Assembly: GCA_965237445.1 (NCBI GenBank)
Contig: OZ250142.1
Span: forward strand, 992,001 to 1,056,000
DNA: 64,000 nt
Direction: 5' to 3'
From: G963668185 sp965237445
GTDB taxonomy: Bacteria; Chloroflexota; Dehalococcoidia; Lucifugimonadales; G963668185
The position numbers were made by a program, and so were the translations under genes. The notes under the pieces were generated by a model that did no database searches, was not told where the DNA came from, and was given only the letters and a program-made list of their open reading frames with translations. This document shows, piece by piece, positions 44,486 through 54,600 of this stretch (its first letter is position 1; each line of letters starts with the position of its first letter).

Positions 44486-45124
44486 ATGAAGCGGCTGGAT
44501 CGAGGCATGAGTGCTGTGACGGCGGTGGTGCCTGTGAAAGAGTTGGGCAAATCCAAGTCCAGGCTCGCCGAGGTGCTTACCGGCGAAGAGCGGGCGGCCC
44601 TAAGCCTAGGCATGCTGCGGCGCGTGATCACGGCTGCCACCGCTGTCTGCGGGCGGACCGTGGTGGTGGGGAAGGACGCGGGCGTTCGCCGCCTCGCACG
44701 GGAGCTTGGTGCGGAGTGGGCCGAAGACAAGGCCACCGATCTGACAGGCGCAGTCACCTGCGCATTTGCCGAGTTGAAGTCCGCCGGCGCGGCGCCACTG
44801 TACCTTCCGGCGGACCTTCCGTTCGTTCGCGGCGAGGACGTGCAAGAACTCGTCCGGGTGTCTCAGGGGGGAACCGTCCTTACGCTTGCGCCGGCGAGAT
44901 TCGACGGCGGCACCAACGCGATCGTCGTGCCAGCGAATTCGCCGTTCAGGCCGGCACTGACGGGCCGCAGCTTCGTCGGGCACCGGGAAGCTGCCCGTGA
45001 GCTCGGACTGCGGACGGCGTACTTCGACGCGCCGGGGCTGGGAATCGATATCGACAGGCCAGTGGACCTGGCGCTGGCCGAGGCCATAGAGCCCGGGATC
45101 ATCAAGGCGCTGACTGGAGGATGA
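44486..45124 (+). CDS. cofC: 2-phospho-L-lactate (or PEP) guanylyltransferase
   Basis: 212 residues (205 if ATG 44507 is used, where the family fold AVTAVVPVKELGKSKSRL begins). The nucleotidyltransferase core VPVKELGKSKSRLA, LYLPADLPFVRGEDV and DIDRPVDLALA match CofC/FbiD, which supplies the activated substrate for CofD. Adjacent cofD and the downstream LLM-type oxidoreductase make an F420 module. Confidence 0.94.
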   Translation: MKRLDRGMSAVTAVVPVKELGKSKSRLAEVLTGEERAALSLGMLRRVITAATAVCGRTVVVGKDAGVRRLARELGAEWAEDKATDLTGAVTCAFAELKSAGAAPLYLPADLPFVRGEDVQELVRVSQGGTVLTLAPARFDGGTNAIVVPANSPFRPALTGRSFVGHREAARELGLRTAYFDAPGLGIDIDRPVDLALAEAIEPGIIKALTGG

Positions 45125-45217
45125 TTTCATGATGGAGACTCAGGGGCTTTCGAACGGCCTGCGAAGGCAGGTGACCAATGTATGACTGTAATTCGACTCC
45201 CAATACGCCGCCCAAAT

Positions 45218-45280
45218 CACCCTCATCCCTCGAGAGACTCGGGACAGGCTCTCAATCCTCTCCCATCAATGGAGAGGAAG
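45218..45280 (+). repeat. Interspersed hairpin repeat in front of the LLM gene
   Basis: CACCCTCATCCCTCGAGAGA ... CCTCTCCCATCAATGGAGAGG belongs to the CTCTCCC hairpin family. It sits inside the extended open frame of the oxidoreductase, adding about 38 codons with no family counterpart. Confidence 0.55.
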
Positions 45281-45291
45281 CATCGCGTAGG

Positions 45292-46256
45292 GTGCCTAAG
45301 CTGGGTGTGCTGCTGCCGACGAGGGCACTGCTGATGAGCGATAGGCGTCCGACCGACCTGGAGCCGGTGCTTGAGATGGCCAGGATGGCGGAAGGAGCCG
45401 GGCTCGACTCGGTATGGGTCGGGGACAGCCTCACGGCAAAGCCGAGGCCGGAGCCGCTGACCACACTGGCCGCCGTGGCAGCCCAAACGAGCCGTGTACG
45501 GCTGGGGACAGCGGTGCTGCTGGCGGCGCTCCGGCACCCGGTCTCGCTGGCGCAGGCAGCCGGTACGGTAGACCTGATCTCCGGCGGCCGACTCGTGCTG
45601 GGTGTGGGCGTTGGAGGCGCATTCAACGACGCGCAGCGCCGCGAGTGGTGGAACGCCGGGGTGGACCCGGCCACGAGGGCCAGCCGGTTCGAGGAGGTGG
45701 TGTCCGTCGCCCGGCGGCTCATGGCGGGCGAGACGGTCACGCATCGCGGTCAACACTTCGATCTGGAGGACGTGAGCGTGGAGCCAGTATCGCCGAGGGG
45801 CGCCGTGCCGGTGCTGGTCGCTTGCCACTGGCGAGCGAACGTGGACCGGCAGTTCCGGCGTGCGGCCGAGTTTGGCGACGGGATCATGTCGATCTCCGAT
45901 TACCCGGACGAGTTCGTACAGGTCAGGGAGCGCGTAAGGAGCCTCAGCAGCCAGCTTGGCAGGGACGCGGCCAAGATGGAGGCGGCGTTCTACGTCACCG
46001 TCAACCTGAACGACGACGAGGAGGCGGCAGCGGAGGAGGCGGACCGGTTCCTGCGCGGATACTACGGGATCAACATCTGGGGAGACCGCTGGGGGCCGTA
46101 CGGGCCGGCGGAACAGGCCGCGGAGCGGATACGGCGGTACGCCGATGCCGGGGCGGATACGGTGATCGTGCGATTCGCATCGTTCGACCAGCCGGCCAGA
46201 TGCGCATTTTCCTTGAGAACGTCGTGCCGCTGGTCTTCGGAGAGCGCACGGCGTAG
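45292..46256 (+). CDS. LLM-class F420/FMN-dependent oxidoreductase, frameshifted near 3' end
   Basis: Luciferase-like monooxygenase fold, about 320 residues. Start taken as GTG 45292 (VPKLGVLLPT), after the repeat. AEGAGLDSVWVGDSL, RVRLGTAVLLAALRHPVSLAQ and LVLGVGVGGAF are characteristic of flavin/F420 enzymes. Near 46191-46197 (GCCGGCC) the frame is lost; inserting one base restores DQPGQMRIFLENVVPLVF and a stop at 46254-46256. Without it the frame runs antisense through ligA to 46782. The SAR202 group is known for many such enzymes; substrate unknown. Confidence 0.85.
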
Positions 46257-46271
46257 GTTTCGGGCGGACGC

Positions 46272-48314
46272 CTACGCGGTCGGTGTCTCTTGCAGCTTCC
46301 AGGGTACGTGCTTCTATCAGGGCCTGGAACTCATCCTCGTCGATGATCGTCACTTCAAGACGCTGGGCGTCGGCCAGCTTCGACCCGGCGTCGGCACCGG
46401 CGACGAGGTAGTTGGTGTTCTTGCTGACGGCCCCGCTGACGGCGCCGCCGAGCGCCTTGATGCGGTCCTGGGTCTCCGAGCGGCTGAAGCTGGCAAGGCG
46501 GCCGGTGACGACGAACCGCAGGCCTTTGAGGACCGGGGCCCCGGCGTCTTCCTCCGCCTCCTGCTCCATGTTGACACCACGTTCGCGCAACTTGCTGACG
46601 ACGGCGCGGTTGGCTTCGTTGCGGAAGTACTCGACGACGGCCTCGGCGATTTTGGGCCCGATGGAGTCGATGGCCTCGAGGTCATCGGTGGAGGCGTCCA
46701 TAAGGGTTTCGAGCTTCAGGAACCTGGCGGCGAGAACCTCGGCAACCTCGGAGCCGACGTGAGGTATGCCCAGGGCCGTTAGCAGCCTCGACAGGGGCTG
46801 TTCTTTGCTCTTCTCGATGGCGGCGAGCAGGTTGGAGCTGCTCTTCTCGCCCATCCGGTCGATAGCTATTAGGTCTTCCAGCTTGAGCGCGTACAGGTCT
46901 GAGACGTCCGATAGCAGGCCGTGCTCGATGAGGGCCTGGCCCTGCTTTGAGCCCATGCCCTCGATGTCCATTGCGCCACGGCTGACGAAGTGCTCGACCA
47001 GCCTTACGAGCTGGGCCGGGCAGGCCGGGTTGTCGCACAGCGTCACCGCCTCTTCGCCTTTGCGAGCCGCGGGCCCGCCGCAGCTTGGGCACGTGTCGGG
47101 CATCTCGAACGCGCGCTCATTCGCCGGTGCGGCGCGACTCGATCACGGTCACGATCTGCGGAATCACCTCGCCCGCCCGCTCGACGACCACCCAGTCGCC
47201 GATGCGGATGTCCTTGGAACGGATGTAGTCCTCGTTGTGGAGCGTGGCCTGCCTTACGGTTGCGCCGCCGACGTTGACCGGCTCCAGGATGGCGTACGGG
47301 TTGAGGCTGCCTGTCCTGCCGACGTTCACGCGGATATCCAGCACCCTGGTGGTCTCCTGCGTTGCGGGGAACTTGAACGCCACGGCCCATCTCGGTTCGC
47401 GGCCGACGTGGCCCAAGTGCTGCTGGAAGTCCAGGCGGTTGATCTTGATGACCGACCCATCGCAGCCGTAGTCCAGGTCATCTTTGGCCTCGAGCCACTC
47501 CTTGTGGAAGTCGATCGCCTCTTCCGGGAGTGGACGCCAGGCGGTTGTGCGGGTTCGTCTTGAAGCCCATCTCCGCCAGGAAGGACAGGCGCTCCCAGTG
47601 CGTGTCAGGCGGCACGGCGCCTTCGGCCCAGCCGAGGCTGTATACGAAGATGTCCAGGGGACGCTCGGCCGTCAGGCGAGGGTCGAGCTGGCGCAGCGAG
47701 CCGGCGGCGGTGTTGCGGGGGTTGGCGTACGTGGGAAGGCCCTGCTCGCGCCGCTGTTCGTTGAAGCGTTCGAAGGCCGACTTCGGGAAGAGCACCTCGC
47801 CGCGGACCTCGAACCGGGCGGGCGGGCGGCCCCGGACGCGCAGCGGCACGCTTCGGACGGTGCGCAGGTTCAGCGTGACGTCCTCGCCGGACGTGCCGTT
47901 GCCGCGCGTCGCGCCGCGCACCAGCACGCCGTCCTCGTAGGTGAGCGCGACGGCGAGGCCGTCGTACTTGAGCTCGCACACGAGTTCGAAGTCGCCGCGC
48001 TCCAGCGTGTCTGCGGCGCGGCGGTGCCATGCCATGAACTCGTCCTCGTCGAACGCGTTGCCGAGGCCGAGCAGAGGTACGGGGTGGCGCACCTCCTGGA
48101 AGCCGCTCGCCGGCTCGGCGCCGACGCGCTGCGTGGGCGAGTCGGGCGTGACAAGGTCCGGGTGCTGTGCTTCCAGGGCGAGCAGATCGTTCAACAGCGC
48201 GTCGAACTGGGCGTCGCTGATCTCAGGCTGGTCCAGCACGTGGTACAGGTGGTTATGCCTGTCGATCTCGCGCCGGAGATACTCAATGCTCTCGGTTGTG
48301 GGCTGGTCTGTCAA
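46272..48314 (-). CDS. ligA: NAD-dependent DNA ligase, with three apparent frameshifts
   Basis: About 680 residues when repaired, the usual LigA length. The N-terminal frame opens at TTG 48314 (LTDQPTTESIEYLRREID; GGAGG upstream) and carries the adenylation lysine in CELKYDGLAVAL. It breaks near 47524-47528 (an extra C restores TPEEAIDFHKEWLE), again near 47119-47126 (between VIESRRTG and ERAFEMPDTCP), and probably near 46285-46310 at the end. The zinc-finger Cys pairs (CPSCGG, CDNPACPAQ), HhH repeats and BRCT domain (LRFVVTGRLASFSRSET) are present. LigA is normally essential, so sequence error is the likelier cause. Confidence 0.88.
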
Positions 48315-48402
48315 CTGACGGCGGCCTCCATAGCTACGCGGCAATGGTAGCGGCGGCCCCCAGCAGCCTCAAGCTGTGGAGGTGCGTGTAGTGGGGCCGC
48401 GC

Positions 48403-48418
48403 TTCTCGCTAGCGAGAA
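48403..48418. promoter_or_regulatory. 16-bp perfect palindrome beside element D
   Basis: TTCTCGCTAGCGAGAA, immediately before the word array of element D. Confidence 0.45.
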
Positions 48419-48420
48419 AA

Positions 48421-48748
48421 ATGTGCGACTGTCTCATTTTGCCTCACTTCGTAGCTGGGGCACCCTGTAGACAAGGCATTTCCGACGCGTCTGCGAAGCT
48501 GGGTTGAGGCTGTTTCAAGGCACGTTAGCGCTTTGCCGGTGCAGTAGAGAGACGGGGGATTGGAATGCTCCCGAACCCGCCGATGGTGCGAATGTCCGCA
48601 CGGACCGGCCACCAGGGCATGGCCCCCGTATCGAGTACGGGGCAGGCTCTGGACCCATAAAGGGGTTAAGCAGCAGATTGAGCGGTGCGGCGGTGAGAGA
48701 GCGACTTGCGTTTCCATAGGCTGATAATAGCACACGCGTTCGCTGAGG
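48421..48748 (+). repeat. Word-periodic intergenic element D (GTCTC/GCCTC type)
   Basis: Decamers at 48421 (ATGTG), 48431 (GTCTC), 48441 (GCCTC) and 48451 (GTAGC) keep the 10-bp phase and the core TTCGTAGCTGGG. One complement, GAGGC, lies at 48506; the 11-bp arm is not recognisable. The distal block is the best match to element C: on the minus strand TATTAT (48729-48724), six bases, ATG at 48717, with GCGAACGCGTGTG before it. An ORF from that ATG runs 102 codons to 48409. Confidence 0.65.
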
Positions 48749-48887
48749 GCAAGGGCGCTCGGGAGTATGCATACCGCTGATATACTGGATCTCTAGAGTT
48801 GGGAAGCAACCGCTACGGGCAATTCCGAACAGGCTCAACTCAACGGTCTGACGAAAGCCAAAAACACTGTCGAATTGAAGGGAACTC

Positions 48888-49115
48888 ATGGCTAACTGGA
48901 AAGAATGCGACGCTATAGAGCGTCATCCCGGCCGAGTCAGTGGGGCCCTGGTGTTTCGAGGGACCCGTGTGCCGGTGTCCGCGCTCTTTGAGAATCTCAG
49001 GGCGGGGGCTACTGTGGACGAGTTCCTCGACTGGTTCGAGGGTGTTAGCGCCGCACATGTGAAGGCGGTTCTAGACCATGAAATAGAATCGCTCTCAATT
49101 GAAACTCGTTCGTGA
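48888..49115 (+). CDS. DUF433-family antitoxin
   Basis: 75 residues. RVSGALVFRGTRVPVSALFENLRAG and the C-terminal helix fit DUF433, a small helix-turn-helix family paired with PIN-like toxins. ATG 48888 follows AAGGGA. Overlaps the next gene by 4 bp (GTGA), the usual toxin-antitoxin layout. Confidence 0.88.
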   Translation: MANWKECDAIERHPGRVSGALVFRGTRVPVSALFENLRAGATVDEFLDWFEGVSAAHVKAVLDHEIESLSIETRS

Positions 49116-49429
49116 AGATTCTTCTCGATCAAGGGGTACCAAGACCGCTTCGGAATCATTTGGCAAATCACTCCATTGACACAACCTTTCAATTGGGGTG
49201 GTCGCGCCTGGGCAATGGCGAGCTCTTGGATGAGGCAGAGCAACGTGGCTACGAACTGCTGATCACCACGGACCAGCAAATGCGTCACCAACAGAATCTT
49301 CATGGAAGACGGCTGGCCATCCTCGTTCTGCTCTCAACCGCATGGCCGGCAATTCAACGGCGCGTCTCCGAAATCAGGACAATCGTCAACGAGATCGGCC
49401 CGGGTGACTACCGGGAGTTCACAATATGA
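49112..49429 (+). CDS. DUF5615 PIN-like toxin
   Basis: 105 residues from GTG 49112. ILLDQGVPRPLRNHL and YELLITTDQQMRHQQNL give the acidic positions of a Mut7-C/PIN-like ribonuclease fold (Asp in LLDQ, Asp in TTDQ). Encoded directly after the DUF433 protein; a type II toxin-antitoxin pair is the best reading. Confidence 0.85.
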   Translation: MKILLDQGVPRPLRNHLANHSIDTTFQLGWSRLGNGELLDEAEQRGYELLITTDQQMRHQQNLHGRRLAILVLLSTAWPAIQRRVSEIRTIVNEIGPGDYREFTI

Positions 49430-49503
49430 GATAGTGGTAAATCATTGATTGCGATGCCCTGCCTCTAGTTCACAAGGGGGATCTTGGGTTAGAGCTTAAC
49501 AGG

Positions 49504-49541
49504 AAGGCCCCCTCTCCTATGTTGGAGAGGGGGCCTTGTTT
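49504..49541 (+). terminator. Strong intrinsic terminator
   Basis: A 14-bp perfect stem (AAGGCCCCCTCTCC / GGAGAGGGGGCCTT) with a 6-base loop followed by GTTTT. It ends the toxin-antitoxin unit. Confidence 0.85.
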
Positions 49542-49544
49542 TCA

Positions 49545-49585
49545 CCCTCACCCTAACCCTCTCCCATCAAGGGAGAGGGGATTGA
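49545..49585 (+). repeat. Interspersed CTCTCCC hairpin repeat
   Basis: CCCTCACCCTAACCCTCTCC then CATCAAGGGAGAGGGGATTG, nearly identical to copies at 24307 and 59347. It lies just past the stop of the surface protein at 49598. Confidence 0.65.
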
Positions 49586-49597
49586 AGGAAGTGTTGG

Positions 49598-51581
49598 CTA
49601 TCTCCGTACCCTGGCGCGGATGCGCCTTCGGGCGGTCATGACGCCGATGCCACCTAGCAGCAGTGCGCCGCCGGTCGCGGCGAGGGCGAACTGCAGGCCT
49701 CTCGATGGCGCCGCATCACCTACATTGACGCCGGACAGGTCAATTGACGGCACGTCAGGCAGAGTCGGCGTGGGCTCCGGCTCTTCAATAGTGCGATCGC
49801 GCACAGGGGGGAACCTTACTTCGAAGGAATCGCAGTTCCCGGACGTGTCGCAGACCTTGATGGTCACAGTGGTGGAGGCGACAGTCTCCCGTGTGGGCCT
49901 GCCGGTGATGTAGCCGGTCTCCTCGTCCAAGCGCAGGTTTCGCGGCAGCCGTCCCTTCTCGATTGTATAGGATAGATCCTTGTCATCGGTGCTGGGGCGG
50001 ATCGGCCGTATCATGACGTTAAGCGACAGGGCCTGTGGCACGTTCCACGACACCATCGGAGCCGCCGCGTCGGGCGTGGTCGTAGGTTCGGGCGTGGCCG
50101 TAGGCTCCGGTTTCACCTTGACCGTCACGCTGGAATCGCCGCCGACATCATGGTCTTGCCTGTCGAAGTCCCTCAGCGTGCCGGAGAAGGTGTAGGTGTC
50201 CTCAGTCATCGAGGCAGTGACAGTGTATGTGAAGGAAGTGTCCCCCCTGCAGGGTGAACCTAACATTCTGTCCAGTCTCACTGACCTGGCTGGAGTTAAG
50301 GCTGCTGGACTCGTAGTTGAACCCTGCGGGCAGCGTCTCCGTCACCCCGCCTGCCTGACCGTAGTTGGTGGCAGTGATCGTCACCGTCACCGACCCGCCC
50401 GGCTCCACAGTTTCCGGATCCAACGACCGGCTGGCAGCAGGCTCAGGAGTTTCGACGATTACATCGGAATCGCCACCGACATCATGATCGTCCTTGTCGA
50501 AGTCCCTCAGCGTGCCGGAGAACGTGTAGGTGTCCTCAGTCATCGACGCGGTGACGACGTAGGTGAAGGAATCATCCCCTTGCAGGGTGAACCTAACACT
50601 CTGTCCAGTCTCACTGACCTGGCTGGAGTTAAGGCTGCTGGACTCGTAGTTGAACCCTGCGGGCAGTGTCTCCGTCACTCCGCCAGCCTGCCCGTAGTCG
50701 GAGGCAGTTATTGTAACCACCAACTGGCCGCCCGGCTCCACTGTCGCCGTGCTGAATGATCGGATGGCGCTAGGCCCAGTGGTCGCGACAGTTACCTCGG
50801 AATCGCCGCCGACATCATGATCCATCCTGTCGAAATCCCTCAGCGTGCCGGAGAACATGTAGGTGTCCTCAGTCATCGACGCGGTGACGACGTAGGTGAA
50901 GGAATCATCCCCTTGCAGGGTGAACCTAACACTCTGTCCAGTCTCACTGACCTGGCTGTCTGCGAGACTGCTGGACTCGTAGGCGAATCCTGCGGGCAGT
51001 GTCTCCGTCACTCCGCCAGCCTGCCCGTAATTCGTGGCAGTGATCGTCACCGTCACTGATTCGCCCGGCTCCACTGTAGCCGTGCTGAAGGACCGGCTGG
51101 CGCTGGGCTCACCCTGTGCCGGTGTTGGCGTAGGAGTAGGGCTCGGGGTTGGTTCTGGAGCGGCCTCCACCGTCACGCTGGAATCGCCGCCGACATCATA
51201 ATCCATCCTGTCGAAATCCCTCAGCGTGCCGGAGAACATGTAGGTGTCCTCAGTCATCGACGCGGTGACGACGTAGGTGAAGGAATCATCCCCTTGCAGG
51301 GTGAACCTAACACTCTGTCCAGTCTCACTGACCTGGCTGTCTGCGAGACTGCTGGATTCGTAGGTGAATCCTGCGGGCAGCGTCTCCGTCACTCCGCCAG
51401 CTTGCCCATAGTCGGAGGCAGTGATCGTCACCGTCACCGATTCGCCCGGCTCTACTGTCGCCGCGCTGAAGGACCGGCTGGCGCTGGGGTTGTTCTGTGC
51501 AGCCAAGGGAAGCAATACCAACATCGCCCCCAAACACGCTAGCACAGCAGCCATGAATACCCGGAATGTTGTTCTGTTCAA
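49598..51581 (-). CDS. Repeat-containing anchored surface protein, interrupted at a G6 tract
   Basis: About 660 residues if read through. Signal peptide (MAAVLACLGAMLVLLPLAAQ), then four tandem domains of about 105-115 residues, each with ATVEPGESVTVTITA, GQAGGVTETLPAGF, YESSSL and SGTLRDFD; TPTPTP linker after the first. In the fourth domain a run of six G (50242-50247 on the + strand) throws the frame off; five G would restore LQGDTSFTYTVTASM. Beyond it are a putative Ig-like domain (LSYTIEKGRLPRNLRLDEE...) and a C-terminal membrane segment with RRRIRARVRR. The repeats may bind cell-surface partners; function unknown. Confidence 0.8.
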
Positions 51582-51681
51582 GGCTTCCCTTCCTCAGTAA
51601 ATTACCTAGGAAGTTCCGTTTACTTTTCTCAAAGCAAACGGAACTCCCTGTCCTTGCCTTCTTTTGGAGCCGTCGCTAGAA

Positions 51682-54600
51682 CTAGCTACCAAATAGGTAG
51701 AGATTTATTACCTCTATCACCTGGTCTTTGGTAATGGCATCGTCGAAGAGGTAGGCATTGATAGCCGTTATAACCTCGTCCTTGTCGATCTCGCCATTAT
51801 CGTTGGCGTCGTACCGATCCAGCAGCGTCATCGCCGGTGCTTCTTCGTCCACGTCGGTCACCGCGATGGTAACCGTGATCGAGTCCTCGTCGGTGCCGTC
51901 GCTGGCCGTCACGGTGACCTCGTAGCTGGCCTTCGTCTCGTGGTCCAGCGCCGCCTCCGTCATGATCTGGCCCGTGGCGCCGTCTATGTCGAACGACGCT
52001 GCGTCGGCGCCGCCGAGTGTGTAGGTCAGCGTGTCGCCGGCGTCGGCATCGGTGGCCTCAACCGGCGCGCCGATGTTCTCGCCCGCATCCGTGTTCTCGG
52101 CCACACTCCTTGTGTCGGTCGCCGAAGCGAACTCAGGTGCGGCATTCTCATCCACGTCGGTATCCGGGTCGGTCACCGTGATCTCCGGCGCATCGTTCAC
52201 GTCGGTGATTCTGATGGTGAGTGCGAGGTCGGCGGTCTCACCGTAGTCGTCCGTGGCGGTCAGGGTCACCATGTAGGTGTCCTTCGTCTCGTAGTCGAAC
52301 TTCGCCCCGGCCTTGACCTCAATCTGCACGCTCCGCGTGGCTCCAGTCTCCGAAGCGGGGGGAGCCCTGAACCGGAACTTGGACGCGTCGGGGCCGCTCA
52401 GCGAGAAGGCCAGCGAGTCACCCTCCGCGCCCGTGGCGATGTTGGGGTCCTCGGCCACGATCGGGTCGCCCACGTTGTCGGACGAGTCGTCGGTGGCGTC
52501 GTCGCTCGGATCCGCTGCCGTAACGTTCTCAGCGACCGACCTCTCGGCCATGGTTATGGTGTTGTCCTTGGAATCCTTGAAGGCAGGGGCCTTGTTCCGG
52601 GTGTCGCGCAGTGCTGCGCTGGTGTTTGTAGACGCGGCGCTGTCATCCGTGTCGTCGCCCGCGGCGTCGCGGTAAGTGGCCACCGCATTCAGGACGTTGC
52701 CAACATCTGCGGCCTTCGGCGTGTAGGTGTCCGAGGTCGCGCCAGCAATGGCGTTATCAGCATCAGTGACATCGCCGCTGTACCACTGCCACATGACTCC
52801 GTAGACGCCGCCGTCGCCGTCCTTGAGCGTAGCCGTGATCTCCACTCCGACCCGGTGCTGGGTCGGCGACAGGGTCACCGTGCCGGTCTCGTCGAAGTTG
52901 GTGACCTCGACGGTCACGTCCCTGGTGCCCGTCCTGCTGTCCGAGTCGGTCGCGCGGACGGTGACCTCGTACATGTTGTCGCCGTCTGCGTCCCCGGGCA
53001 TTTCGTAGTCGGGCTGTGCCTTGAAGGTGAGAGCGCCAACAGCAGTGTCGGCGAACTGGAACTTCCCAGCGTCGGGTCCTGTGAGGGACCATCGGTTTAT
53101 TGTGGCCGAACCCTCAAAGACTGCCGTGAAGGTCGCGAGTGGGTCAGTGATTGTGCCGTTCTCAGCGAAGCCGGCAATTGTCTCGTCCGAGATCTGCGGG
53201 ACTTCAGCCAGGTCCTCGACGGTGATGCCCACTTCGACCGTATCGCTGTTGGCCTCGTCCGCCGGGTCCGCCTGGGGATCGCCTGAAGCGTCGGTCGCCC
53301 GGACGGTGACCTCGTATGAAGCGTCATCATCGGCGTCCAGCTCGCTCTTCGTCTTCAGCTGGCCGGTCTTCCTGTCGATGTCAAAGTCGTCGGCGTCGGT
53401 GCCCTCCAGCGTGTAGGTGAGCTTGCCGAGGTTCAGGTCCGTGGCCTCAATCGGGGAACCGATGTCCATGCCTTTCGGGGTGTTCTCAGCGATAGACCTG
53501 GCGGCGGCAGCTTGGACGCCAGCCGTGTCCGGGTCCTGGTCGTCGGCGAACTTGGGCGCGGCATTGTTGCTCGGCGCCAGTTGCACGGCGTAGTCGGAGG
53601 TGGCCTGCGCGCTCTTGTTCGGGCCTTCCCTGTCGGTGTAGCTGGCCGTCACGCGCAGATAGTAGCCGTTGTCTGCGTCTTTCGGGGTGTAGGCCGGGTT
53701 AGTGGCCTTGTCGATGTCCCTGAATCCACTAGTCTTGGACCTGGACCACTGCCACTCGATGGAGCTCGTGACCCCGTCTTGGTCTGTAATCTGAGTACCA
53801 GTCGTGCCACCATCTTCATCGATGACTTCGAAGCTGGTCCCGGCCTGGGGCTGCACGGCCGAGAGGCGCATGCTGCCGCCCTCCTCGACGTTCGCGACCT
53901 CGACGGTCACGTCCTTGGTGCCGATCCGCTTCGTGGCGTCGGTCGCCTCGACCGTGACCGAGTAGATGTTGTCGGTGTCATCATCTGTCTGGCCGCCGCC
54001 CTTGGGGGTCTCGTAGTCGGGGGACTTCTTGAAGCTGAGGACGCCGTCCTCGATCATGAAGTCATCAGCGTCGTCGCCAGCCAGGGTCCACGAGATGATC
54101 GCGGAACCATCCTGGTCCGTCGCACTGTACGTCGCCACCGAACCAGTCCCTTTCTCCGCGTACTCGACCTCGCCCGAGCCGGTGATATCGGGTGCGTCGT
54201 TCACGTCGGTAATCATGATGGTGAGTGCGAGGTCTGCGGTCTCACCGTAGTCGTCCGTGGCGGTCAGGGTCACCATGTAGGTGTTCTTGGTCTCGTAGTC
54301 GAACTTCGGATCGCCCTTGACCTCGACCTGCACGCTCAGCATGGTGGCGTCGGTGTCATCGGCGACGGCGGCCCTGAGCCGGAACTTGGACGCGTCGGAA
54401 CCGCTCAGCGAGAAGGCCAGCGAGTCACCCTCCGCGCCCGTGGCGATGTTGGGGTCCTCGGCCACGATCGGGTCGCCCACGTTGTCGGACGAGTCGTCGG
54501 TGGCGTCGTCGCTCGGATCCGCTGCCGTAACGTTCTCAGCGACCGACCTCTCGGCCATGGTTATGGTGTTGTCCTTGGAATCCTTGAAGGCAGGGGCCTT

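Noticed and set aside
45223..46270. C-terminal extension of ligA antisense to the LLM gene
   Set aside because: Residues after the BRCT domain are low-complexity antisense translation of the oxidoreductase; a frameshift near 46300 gives a natural stop at 46272.
46257..46782. C-terminal extension of the LLM protein over ligA
   Set aside because: Antisense to the ligA BRCT/HhH region; the natural stop is restored at 46254-46256 by one base.
48888..49429. VapBC assignment for the small gene pair
   Set aside because: The antitoxin is of the DUF433 type and the toxin of the DUF5615 type, not classical VapB/VapC.
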